A stretch of 5,919 nt of DNA from NCBI GenBank assembly GCA_959018155.1, contig CAUEKH010000177.1:1-5919 (forward strand), given 5' to 3'. Below the pieces are notes generated by a model. It saw only the letters and a program-made list of their open reading frames with translations, had not been told where the DNA came from and searched no databases. Shown here piece by piece: positions 1 through 5,859 of this stretch. A program made the position numbers and the translations under genes. The stretch comes from an uncultured Hungatella sp. (GTDB lineage Bacteria > Bacillota > Clostridia > Lachnospirales > Lachnospiraceae). The stretch's first letter is position 1; every line of letters starts with the position of its first letter.

Positions 1-365
1 TGGAGCAGATGAACGTCGAAATTACGGAGCAAAAGTCTACGGGCCATGCGGAGACGCAGCTTGCGGAGCGGGCCTCGAAAGCATACGAGAAGGATTTCCT
101 GTGGAACTGCACTTTATATACCACGGCGGAGCCGTGCGCCATGTGTGCGGGGGCGATTTACTGGACGAATATTGGAACTGTGGTATATGCCATGACGGAG
201 AAGGATTTGCTGAGACTGACCGGAGCTGACGAGCAGAACCCGACCTTTGACTTGCCGTGCAGGGACGTATTTGCAAGGGGACAGAAGGATATTCAGGTGT
301 TCGGACCGTTTGAGGAGGTTGCCGGGGAAGCGGCCGCCGTGCACGAGGGCTATTGGAATAACTGA
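1..365 (+). CDS. Nucleoside/nucleobase deaminase, zinc-dependent, 3' part only
   Basis: The C-terminal ~120 residues of a cytidine/deoxycytidylate deaminase-fold enzyme, which hydrolytically removes an amino group from a base or nucleoside in the cytoplasm. Counting from the first visible Met (base 9), the zinc site is complete: His13-Ala-Glu15 (HAE, with Glu as proton shuttle) and Pro42-Cys43-Ala-Met-Cys46 (PCxxC), followed by the family's AGAIYW stretch. The frame is already open at the left edge (Glu-Gln before that Met), so the Met at 9 is probably internal. Free-standing relatives are about 150-160 residues, so roughly the first 35-40 are off-window. The family includes guanine deaminase, cytosine deaminase and TadA. 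The tail after the zinc site does not let me choose, but the neighbouring CodB-like permease 21 bases downstream favours a nucleobase-salvage enzyme over TadA. Family assignment is firm; substrate is inferred. Confidence 0.88.
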   Translation, partial: EQMNVEITEQKSTGHAETQLAERASKAYEKDFLWNCTLYTTAEPCAMCAGAIYWTNIGTVVYAMTEKDLLRLTGADEQNPTFDLPCRDVFARGQKDIQVFGPFEEVAGEAAAVHEGYWNN

Positions 366-386
366 CAGGAGAGGAAGGGATTCGAT

Positions 387-1657
387 ATGGGACAGGAGAA
401 TAAGGGACAGGACAGCGATTACGCGCTCTGTGCTGTGCCGAAGGAACAGAGGAAAAGCTATATCAGTCTGACGATTGTGTGGACAGGTTATGTGTTTGTC
501 GTTACGAGTATGATGACCGGCGGCGGCCTGATTGCGGGCCTGAACCTGCGCCAGATTGTAGCGGCTACTATTTTGGGAAATGTTTTTTGAGCTGTATCGC
601 CTGCCTGGTCTGTATTATTGCGAGCAAAACGGGGCTTACATTTGCTTTGCTCACCAGATACAGCTTCGGCAGCAAGGGGTCTAAGGTGGCGTCCATCTTT
701 GTGCCGGTTGTCAATATCGGCTGGTACACCATCCAGGCTGCTACATATGGCCATCTGATTGCACAGATTTTCCACATGTCTGACGTGGGGGAGGGGATCT
801 GCATGGCAGCCAGCGCGGTTGTTATGGGAATCTTTGCTTTCGCGGGGATTAAGGCGATTGCCATACTGGGCTACGTGGCGATCCCTGCCATTGTATTTCT
901 GTCACTGGCTACGACCGTGCGTTCCGTGGGAGTGGCAGGGGGAATCTCCATGCTTCTGAATTATACGCCGCCGGTTTCCAAAGCGGTGGCCACCGGGGTG
1001 ACGGCGGTAATCGGAACGTGGGTGCTTTCTACGGCCACGTGTATCTCAGATATCATGCGTTATGCCAGGAGTACGAAGGAGGCCATCGGAGCGGCGCTCA
1101 CCGGACTGCTGGCCGGAAACAGCCTGATGATTCTCTGCGGTGCTATTTCCGCGATTGCCTGGAATGACAGTGACTTGACGAGCGTGCTGCTCTCCATGGG
1201 CCTTGTCATTCCCAGCATCCTGCTGATGACGACCAATATATTTACAACGAATGCGGCCAATCTCTATTCGACCTCATTAAATCTTGCCAACGCGTTCCAT
1301 ATTGACAGGAGAAGGCTGATTGCCATTATTCTGGTGATTGCCGCCCTGTGTACCTTAACAAAGCCGTACCAGATTGATTCCCTGTTTGCGTTCCTCGATC
1401 TGCTGGGAATCGTGGTGCCGCCTCTGGCAGGAATCATCCTCGCCGATTACTTCCTGGTAAATAAGGGAAAATACGAGGATCTGGATCACTGTTCCTTTGC
1501 CTCCTGGAATCCGCTGACCTGGGTTACCTGGGGAATCAGCCTGGCTGCGGCCTGCTTCCTGCCGTTTGGCCTGCCGTCCCTTACAGGAATCATATGTGCG
1601 GTGATTATTTACCCGGTGCTTATGAAGGTATTTCACGGCAAAGTGGCAGTGGCATGA
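387..1657 (+). pseudogene. codB: CodB-like cytosine/purine permease (NCS1 family), frameshifted
   Basis: A membrane transporter of the nucleobase:cation symporter-1 family, about 423 residues when its two frames are joined, the usual CodB length. The first frame (ATG 387, after a GGAAGG ribosome site) gives a cytoplasmic start with VPKEQRK, the first membrane segment and TGGGLIAGL, then hits TGA at 588-590. The protein continues one frame back, with LSCIACLVCIIASKTGLTFALLTRYSFG and further hydrophobic segments to TGA 1655-1657. Compared from memory with E. coli CodB (VPQSARK, MWTGGTLGTGL, GNLLLG...GAKTGL, ARFSFG), the joined sequence aligns without a gap across the junction, so a single T appears missing from the six T's at 583-588. 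Later family features include the TTNAANLYSTSLNLAN stretch and PPLAGIILADYFLVNKGKYE. The gene lies between the deaminase and a small hydrophobic protein. Either a true pseudogene, a slippage-prone gene or a sequencing error. Family certain; substrate (cytosine, purine or other base) inferred. Confidence 0.88.
583..588 (+). other. T6 homopolymer at the permease frameshift
   Basis: Six T's sit exactly where the permease leaves its starting frame. In the first frame the codons are GTT TTT TGA. Stepping back one base after the second codon gives TTT TTG AGC and restores the conserved protein. A phenylalanine tRNA slipping back by one base here would still read TTT, so low-level rescue at the stop is mechanically possible but unproven. 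Confidence 0.7.
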
Positions 1658-1677
1658 CGGATAAGGAGGAGAAAAAG

Positions 1678-1839
1678 ATGGCAGTAAGAAAAATGGCAGC
1701 AATCAGCGGCTCTGTTCTGATGGGCTTCGGTTCCTTCATGGCATGTCTTGGAACCGGAGGAATGATTACAGTGGGAAATGTCCTGCTCGTCATCAGTCTG
1801 GCCCTCTCCATCTGGGGATTTGCAAAGTGGCAGCCTTAA
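1678..1839 (+). CDS. Small hydrophobic protein, 53 residues, unknown function
   Basis: I do not recognise this protein. ATG 1678 is chosen because an excellent AAGGAGGA ribosome site (1663-1670) sits 7 bases upstream. The frame is open further upstream to 1594, but that part overlaps the permease and has no comparable site. After a basic start (MAVRKM) the sequence is Gly/Ala/Leu-rich, with one long or two short membrane-spanning stretches (about residues 7-26 and 29-49), ending in WGFAKWQP. It starts 20 bases after the permease stop and is almost certainly in the same transcript. That position fits an accessory or stabilising peptide for the transporter, which is only inference. The strong ribosome site and conserved-looking codon choice argue that it is real. 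Confidence 0.65.
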   Translation: MAVRKMAAISGSVLMGFGSFMACLGTGGMITVGNVLLVISLALSIWGFAKWQP

Positions 1840-1866
1840 GGCCGGCCGGCACGGAATACGGAGTGC

Positions 1867-1896
1867 TTGCAAAACAGGACAGCCATATGATATCAT
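1867..1896 (+). promoter_or_regulatory. Candidate sigma-A promoter for the GntR regulator
   Basis: TTGCAA (1867-1872) and TATCAT (1891-1896) are separated by 18 bases and match the consensus hexamers at 4/6 and 5/6. The predicted start, near 1903, falls inside the left arm of the long hairpin, so the regulator's mRNA would begin with that structure. Found by eye only. Confidence 0.45.
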
Positions 1897-1958
1897 AATA
1901 GTACAGAACGGGTGATAAAATCTGCAGCGCCAGGTTTTGCCACCCGTTTTGTACTATT
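1897..1958. promoter_or_regulatory. Long near-perfect inverted repeat (hairpin) before gntR
   Basis: The arms 1897-1914 and 1941-1958 pair over 18 bp with one G-U wobble. After a single A-C mismatch (1915/1940) pairing resumes for 9 bp (1916-1924 with 1931-1939, two wobbles), leaving a 6-base loop at 1925-1930. A T-rich stretch follows (to 1960). It could end transcription of the deaminase-permease operon, act as a dyad operator for the regulator just downstream, or form the 5' leader of the regulator mRNA. The structure is directly visible; its role is not. Confidence 0.8.
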
Positions 1959-2020
1959 TTAATGACAGCAGGCTGCACAGAGCAGAGCCATGGCTGTCCA
2001 TACTGGGGGAATGTCCTGTT

Positions 2021-2794
2021 ATGGAAAATGAGATAAATAAAGTAAAGAAAACAGATTTGAAAGCGATGGTCCGCCAGTCCCTGACAGAATATATCAGCGG
2101 GCTGGATTTGAGCAAATCGAATAAGCTGCCGAGAGAAGAGGAACTGTGTACGCTCTTAGGCGTCAGCCGGATTACGCTTCGCAGCGTGCTGGAGGAGCTG
2201 AGCGCCGAGGGCGTGATTTCACGGAGACAGGGAAAGGGCACCTTTGTCAATATGCACTCCATGGACATCAAGGTCAGCTTTAATCCGGTCATGCACTTTT
2301 CCGATATGATCAGAAACAGCGGCTACACTCCGAGGATCCGGATTCTGCAATACACCATGGAGAGCGCCGGGGAACCGGAGGCGGAGGCCCTGAAGATTGA
2401 GAGCGGGGAAATGGTGCTGGTCTGCGAGAAGGTATTTTACGCGGACGATAAGATTTGCGCCTACACGAAGGATTACGTTCCTGCAAAAATGATACCGCAG
2501 GAGCGGCTGAAAGCGGTGAAGGATTATGAGGATTCCCTGTTCCGGTTCCTGGCTGAGCAGTGCGGCATCCAGATTGTAAGCGACAGAGTGGAGATCGATG
2601 TGATAGAAACGGCAGATGTCCCGGCTTTAAAGAGGCAGCTTGAGAAAGAGCATATGGCTCAGAAGCCGTACCTGCTTTTGAGAGGCGTCAATTTCGACGC
2701 GGATGAGAGGCGGATCATGTATGCGCTTGAGTATATTGATACGGGTATTATCAGGTTTAACCAGATCCGCAGGCGCAGCCTGATGCTGGACTAG
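2021..2794 (+). CDS. GntR-family transcriptional regulator with UTRA ligand domain (HutC type)
   Basis: A 257-residue DNA-binding regulator. Residues about 10-76 form the GntR winged helix-turn-helix: KLPREEELCTLLGVSRITLRSVLEEL holds the recognition helix, and the wing reads GVISRRQGKGTFV. From about residue 92 to the end is a UTRA domain (FSDMIRNSGYTPRIRIL opens it), which in this family binds a small effector and releases the operator. ATG 2021 is preferred because a GGGGGA ribosome site (2005-2010) lies 10 bases upstream and the protein then begins just before the helix-turn-helix. The frame is open to 1937, but that extension would translate part of the hairpin. Length is normal for HutC-type proteins. 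It follows the salvage operon on the same strand and precedes trxB, so the salvage genes or its own promoter are the likely targets; effector unknown. Confidence 0.92.
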   Translation: MENEINKVKKTDLKAMVRQSLTEYISGLDLSKSNKLPREEELCTLLGVSRITLRSVLEELSAEGVISRRQGKGTFVNMHSMDIKVSFNPVMHFSDMIRNSGYTPRIRILQYTMESAGEPEAEALKIESGEMVLVCEKVFYADDKICAYTKDYVPAKMIPQERLKAVKDYEDSLFRFLAEQCGIQIVSDRVEIDVIETADVPALKRQLEKEHMAQKPYLLLRGVNFDADERRIMYALEYIDTGIIRFNQIRRRSLMLD

Positions 2795-2815
2795 AAAGGT
2801 TTCAGGCAGAAACCA

Positions 2816-2845
2816 TTGCATACTTTCGGGTGTGTGAGATATAAT
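2816..2845 (+). promoter_or_regulatory. Promoter for trxB
   Basis: A perfect TATAAT (2840-2845) lies 18 bases after TTGCAT (2816-2821, only TTG matches the consensus). Transcription would start near 2852 and leave a leader of about 60 bases before trxB. It sits in the gap after the regulator's stop codon, so trxB is probably transcribed independently of gntR. Confidence 0.6.
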
Positions 2846-2913
2846 GTTGCCATAGGTCCGCTTTTGGCATGATGGATTAAAAATAGAGAGCGGATGCAGA
2901 AAGGATGGATACA

Positions 2914-3861
2914 ATGAGCAAGATTTACGATGTAGTGATTATCGGTTCAGGTCCGGCCGGGCTGGCGGCGGCTATCTACGCAAAACGGGCGGAACTTGAG
3001 ACGGTTGTAATTGAGAAGGAGATGGCGAGCGGCGGCCAGGTGCTCAATACGTATGAGGTGGATAATTACCCGGGCCTTCCCGGAATCAACGGGTATGATC
3101 TGGGAATGAAGTTCCGCGAACATGCCGATAAGCTGGGGGCTGAATTTGTGACGGATGATGTGGCCCGTGTGGAGAAAGATGACGACCTTTTTACCGTCGT
3201 ATGCGAGGAGGAGAGTTATACGACGAGAACGGTTATCATTTCCACCGGCGCCAGCCACAAGAAGCTTGGAGTGCCGGGGGAAGAGGAATTGACGGGCATG
3301 GGTGTATCTTACTGCGCGACGTGCGACGGCGCTTTCTTCCGCAATAAGGTGACGGCTGTTGTGGGCGGCGGCGACGTGGCCATCGAGGATGCCATTTTCC
3401 TTGCAAGGCTCTGTAAGAAGGTCTACTTAATCCACAGAAGGGATGAACTGCGGGGGGCTAAGACACTCCAGTCCCAGTTATTCGCCCTCGATAATGTGGA
3501 AGTGCTCTGGGATACGGTGGTGGAACAGATTAACGGCGAAGAGCAGGTGGAGTCCCTGACAATCAGAAATGTGAAGACAGAGGAGAAGCGCAGCTTAGAG
3601 GTGGACGGCGTGTTCCTGGCGGTGGGGATCGACCCGCAGAGCAGGGCATTTGACGGTCTTGTGGAAATGGATCACGGGTATGTGAAGGCCGGTGAGGACT
3701 GTGAGACGAGTGTGCCGGGTATTTTTGCGGCCGGAGATGTGAGAACGAAGCAGCTTCGCCAGGTTTCCACAGCGGTGGCGGATGGAGCCAATGCCATCAC
3801 CAGCGTGGAACGGTATCTGACCATAAACGCCGGAATGCTGAAGGCTGCAGAACACCGTTAA
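2914..3861 (+). CDS. trxB: Thioredoxin-disulfide reductase (NADPH)
   Basis: A 315-residue cytoplasmic flavoenzyme that passes electrons from NADPH through FAD and a redox disulfide to thioredoxin, the normal length for low-molecular-weight TrxB. Visible motifs in order: FAD-binding GSGPAG (residues 11-16); STGA before the NADPH domain (110-113); redox centre Cys134-Ala-Thr-Cys137-Asp-Gly; NADPH-binding GGGDVAIED (151-159) with HRRDELRG (174-181), whose arginines fit NADPH rather than NADH use; and C-terminal FAD motif GIFAAGDVRTKQLRQVSTAVADGANA. ATG 2914 is preferred over ATG 2905 because AAAGGA (2900-2905) is 8 bases from the former and touches the latter. No thioredoxin gene is beside it in the window. 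The next gene begins 29 bases after the stop and is probably co-transcribed. Confidence 0.96.
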   Translation: MSKIYDVVIIGSGPAGLAAAIYAKRAELETVVIEKEMASGGQVLNTYEVDNYPGLPGINGYDLGMKFREHADKLGAEFVTDDVARVEKDDDLFTVVCEEESYTTRTVIISTGASHKKLGVPGEEELTGMGVSYCATCDGAFFRNKVTAVVGGGDVAIEDAIFLARLCKKVYLIHRRDELRGAKTLQSQLFALDNVEVLWDTVVEQINGEEQVESLTIRNVKTEEKRSLEVDGVFLAVGIDPQSRAFDGLVEMDHGYVKAGEDCETSVPGIFAAGDVRTKQLRQVSTAVADGANAITSVERYLTINAGMLKAAEHR

Positions 3862-3890
3862 TGGGGGAAAATACAACAGGGGGATAGGGT

Positions 3891-4643
3891 ATGGTAAGCA
3901 CGTCAGATGATCGGTTAAAAAGAAAAATGATGAGGAAAGGGAGCGTCCTCAAGTATCTGGGTGGAATCAGCCCGGGAGGCGCTGGCTGTGCGGCCGGAGG
4001 CGGTGTACTTCTGTTCGCCGGAATCCTGCTGTGCATCTTTATGCGCGCCGGGGAGTTTGACTGGCTGCGGTCAGCCGTGGCAGGCGGGATTTTCATGGTG
4101 CCGGGACTTCTCCTCATTCTTCTGGGAGTTCTGTTAAAGAGACTGAAGGAGAAACGATATCTTGTCAGATATGAAAAAAAGAGTCCGCTGACCAGGGAAG
4201 AACTGTTGAAGGTGGATGAGGAATTTAAGAATCGGAGTACGGTTGTCCTCATACCGGACAGCAGAGTCTCCGGAAGAGTTCTGCAGAATGCCGGCTTCCT
4301 CACGGATCATTATTTTAAGGCGCCGGGGAATGTCTACTATGTGAGAAGGATAGAGGACATGGTGGCATTTTTCTATTCTGACAGAATCCGATGTGCGGAC
4401 GGTGGATTCACTTCCGGGCTGGCCGCGCTGTCCCGCGGCGACAGCGAACCGGTGTCGCTGTACGGTATTTCAGATAAGATGGGGAGAGAACTGGTGAAGG
4501 CTGTGACAGAGCGCCATCCTTCGATTATCGGCGCTAATCCGTTTTCTTACGGCGGGAGACAGTACGATATGTGGAAGGAGTGCGGCGAGGTTAAAGAACT
4601 TCACGCCTCCGTGGTCTTAGGCCGTCGGAAGGCTGCAGAGTGA
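3891..4643 (+). CDS. Two-helix membrane protein with a soluble C-terminal domain, unknown function
   Basis: A 250-residue protein I do not recognise. ATG 3891 follows an AGGGGGA ribosome site (3878-3884) by 6 bases. The N-terminus is basic (KRKMMRK). Two hydrophobic helices follow at about residues 31-51 and 62-82, joined by a short loop with Glu55 and Asp57. The second helix ends in KRLKEKR, so both ends should face the cytoplasm by the positive-inside rule. The remaining ~165 residues are soluble, mixed alpha/beta in appearance, with no motif I can name. It starts 29 bases after trxB, which points to one operon, but no redox residues (such as CxxC) are visible to link the functions. The last codons (RKAAE, stop) are the first copy of an 18-bp tandem repeat that continues beyond the stop. 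Confidence 0.82.
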   Translation: MVSTSDDRLKRKMMRKGSVLKYLGGISPGGAGCAAGGGVLLFAGILLCIFMRAGEFDWLRSAVAGGIFMVPGLLLILLGVLLKRLKEKRYLVRYEKKSPLTREELLKVDEEFKNRSTVVLIPDSRVSGRVLQNAGFLTDHYFKAPGNVYYVRRIEDMVAFFYSDRIRCADGGFTSGLAALSRGDSEPVSLYGISDKMGRELVKAVTERHPSIIGANPFSYGGRQYDMWKECGEVKELHASVVLGRRKAAE

Positions 4644-4703
4644 CGGAAGGCTTTAGAGTGACGAAAGGCCACAGAGTGACGGAAGACCTGAGAGTGACGG
4701 ACT
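4626..4703 (+). repeat. 18-bp tandem repeat spanning the stop codon of the preceding gene
   Basis: Four copies lie at 4626-4643, 4644-4661, 4662-4679 and 4680-4697, and a fifth begins at 4698. Copies 2, 3 and 4 differ from copy 1 at 2, 3 and 4 positions. Each unit is six codons in the gene's frame and ends in GAG TGA, so the conceptual reading is RKAAE-stop, RKALE-stop, RKATE-stop, then a copy with two stops. The C-terminal codons and stop were apparently duplicated into the 3' untranslated region. Confidence 0.85.
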
Positions 4704-4783
4704 GACGGTCGATAGCCGGCTGGCCGTGTGCTTCGGCGAAACAGTGGCGATATGAGATGATTTATCTGTTACGCATCATCAGT

Positions 4784-4818
4784 AAAACAGGGCTCCGAAA
4801 TAATCGGGGCCCTGTTTT
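4784..4818. terminator. Bidirectional rho-independent terminator between convergent genes
   Basis: Arms 4784-4798 and 4804-4818 pair over 15 bp with one G-U wobble around a 5-base loop. The core is GC-rich (CAGGGC with GCCCTG). It is flanked by four A's on the left and four T's on the right, giving a U-run in either direction. The trxB operon ends to its left and hpf, on the opposite strand, ends to its right, so it probably serves both. Confidence 0.88.
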
Positions 4819-4889
4819 CTATGTGCGCTCACTGACGCATGTTACTGTTTTTGTTTTGTACTTTCTGTTTTGCCTTATGCTTTGATACG

Positions 4890-5417
4890 TTAGAACTCCG
4901 GTTCAATCAGTCCGTATGTTCCGCCTTTTCTCTTATAGACAACGTTGACTTCCTCGGTCTCTGCGTTTAAGAATACGTAGAAATTGTGTCCGAGCAGTTC
5001 CATCTGTACACAGGCTTCTTCCGGATCCATAGGCTTTACTGCAAATTTCTTGGACTTGACAATTCGGATTTCCTCGTCAGCTGCCGATTCCTCATCCATA
5101 AACGCAGCGGAGAAGGAAGGCGCCGACTGTTTCTTATCAATTAACTTTGTTTTATATTTTTTTAACTGACGTTCCAGGATTTCCTCTACGAGGTCGATGG
5201 AAACGTACATATCACTGCTTGATTCCTCTGCCCTGATAATGTGACCCTTTACAGGAATGGTCACCTCGATTTTCTGAATATCTTTTTGTACGCTGAGCCT
5301 TACGACTGCTTCTGTGGCGGGGGCGAAGAAACGATCCAGTTTTCCGAGCTTGTCCTCAACTGCTTCGCGCAGCCCTTCAGTTACCTCAATATTTCTTCCA
5401 GTAATTGTAAAACGCAT
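4890..5417 (-). CDS. hpf: Ribosome hibernation-promoting factor, long form
   Basis: A 175-residue cytoplasmic protein that binds the 30S decoding region and pairs ribosomes into inactive 100S dimers in slow growth or stress. The N-terminal ~100 residues are the S30AE/RaiA domain: MRFTITGRNIEVTEGLREAVEDKLGKLDRFF opens it and SSDMYVSIDLVEEILERQLKKYK is its last helix. An acidic linker follows (about 101-118, DEESAADEE). The C-terminal ~60 residues (IVKSKKFAVKPMDPEEACVQMELLGHNFYVFLNAETEEVNVVYKRKGGTYGLIEP) are the dimerisation domain that defines the long form and removes the need for a separate RMF. The ATG is supported by AAGGAG (minus strand, 5433-5428) 10 bases upstream. It is a monocistronic unit with its own promoter and a shared terminator. 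In many Firmicutes secA follows hpf; here trxB's operon converges on it instead. Confidence 0.96.
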   Translation of the reverse strand: MRFTITGRNIEVTEGLREAVEDKLGKLDRFFAPATEAVVRLSVQKDIQKIEVTIPVKGHIIRAEESSSDMYVSIDLVEEILERQLKKYKTKLIDKKQSAPSFSAAFMDEESAADEEIRIVKSKKFAVKPMDPEEACVQMELLGHNFYVFLNAETEEVNVVYKRKGGTYGLIEPEF

Positions 5418-5439
5418 AAATTATCAGCTCCTTTTTCTT

Positions 5440-5694
5440 GAGATGTTTATAGTATACCATATTTATGTGAAAAATTCAATTACAATACAAAAATATTACG
5501 ACAATTAATCTGAATTTTTTGTGAAATGTTTCTTCTTAAAATGGAATAAAATATTGAAAAACTATATCCCGGGCCTTCGAAAAGTCAAGAGCTTTCGTGT
5601 ATTTTTTGTCGAAATTTGCAAGTTTATGACAAGTACACAAAAAAACAGAGGCGAATTTGGAAGGGTAGAAAAAGGAAGTATTCTGGTGTATAAT
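5440..5694. other. AT-rich non-coding stretch between hpf and the DnaA-box array
   Basis: Apart from the hpf promoter at its left end, I see no gene here. The overlapping frames lack ribosome sites and give low-complexity Lys/Phe/Ile-rich peptides. The sequence is much richer in A+T, with runs of A and T, than the coding part of the window. It lies directly beside the DnaA boxes, as a DNA-unwinding region would; that role is inference. Confidence 0.6.
5451..5479 (-). promoter_or_regulatory. Promoter for hpf, extended -10 type
   Basis: Read on the minus strand, TTGAAT (5479-5474) is 17 bases from TATACT (5456-5451), and TGG directly before TATACT gives an extended -10. The predicted start is near 5444, for a leader of about 26 bases. 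This is a strong vegetative sigma-A pattern; no sigma-B-like motif was seen. Confidence 0.75.
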
Positions 5695-5809
5695 TGTGGA
5701 TAATGTGGATAACTTGGTGTATAAGTAGATTTTGCCGAAATTATGGGGTTTACGGTTGGGGATAAAAATTGTGGAAATTTGCACAGGAAAGTGTGGATAA
5801 TGTGGATAA
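5685..5809 (-). other. Cluster of DnaA boxes; possible replication origin or DnaA-binding locus
   Basis: Four perfect TGTGGATAA sequences (reverse complement of the DnaA box TTATCCACA) occur at 5695-5703, 5704-5712, 5792-5800 and 5801-5809, as two pairs with no spacer, all in one orientation. Near-matches in the same orientation are GGTGTATAA at 5685-5693 and 5716-5724 (TTATACACC, one base from TTATNCACA) and TGGGGATAA at 5757-5765 (one mismatch). DnaA, the initiator ATPase, binds such clusters at oriC, at titration sites and at regulated promoters. No dnaA, dnaN, rpmH or rnpA is visible, so the oriC call is open; the box cluster itself is clear. Confidence 0.82.
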
Positions 5810-5859
5810 GTCGGGAATCGAACAGACTTTTTGTGCAATTTGTCAGGTGGACATAAAAA

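Noticed and set aside
1594..1677. Upstream extension of the small hydrophobic protein
   Set aside because: It overlaps the permease 3' end and lacks a ribosome site, whereas AAGGAGGA is ideally placed for ATG 1678.
1841..1851. GC palindrome around GGCCGGCC after the small protein
   Set aside because: Too short and loop-less to be a terminator; no other sign of a protein-binding site.
1937..2020. Upstream extension of the GntR frame by 28 residues
   Set aside because: It would translate through the right arm of the hairpin, has no ribosome site, and puts a long unrelated tail before a normally placed helix-turn-helix.
2905..2913. Alternative trxB start at ATG 2905 (adds MDT)
   Set aside because: The AAAGGA ribosome site touches this ATG; ATG 2914 has proper 8-base spacing.
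3797..4303. 168-codon minus-strand frame opposite trxB and the membrane protein
   Set aside because: No ribosome site or recognisable motif; composition is that of an antisense shadow of two well-supported genes.
4756..4780. GATGAT / ATCATC inverted repeat before the terminator
   Set aside because: Only 6 AT-rich base pairs with a long loop; the adjacent 15-bp hairpin explains termination.
5578..5607. Small hairpin (CGAAAAG with CTTTCG) followed by a T-run
   Set aside because: The stem is short, needs a bulge and no plus-strand gene lies upstream for it to terminate.
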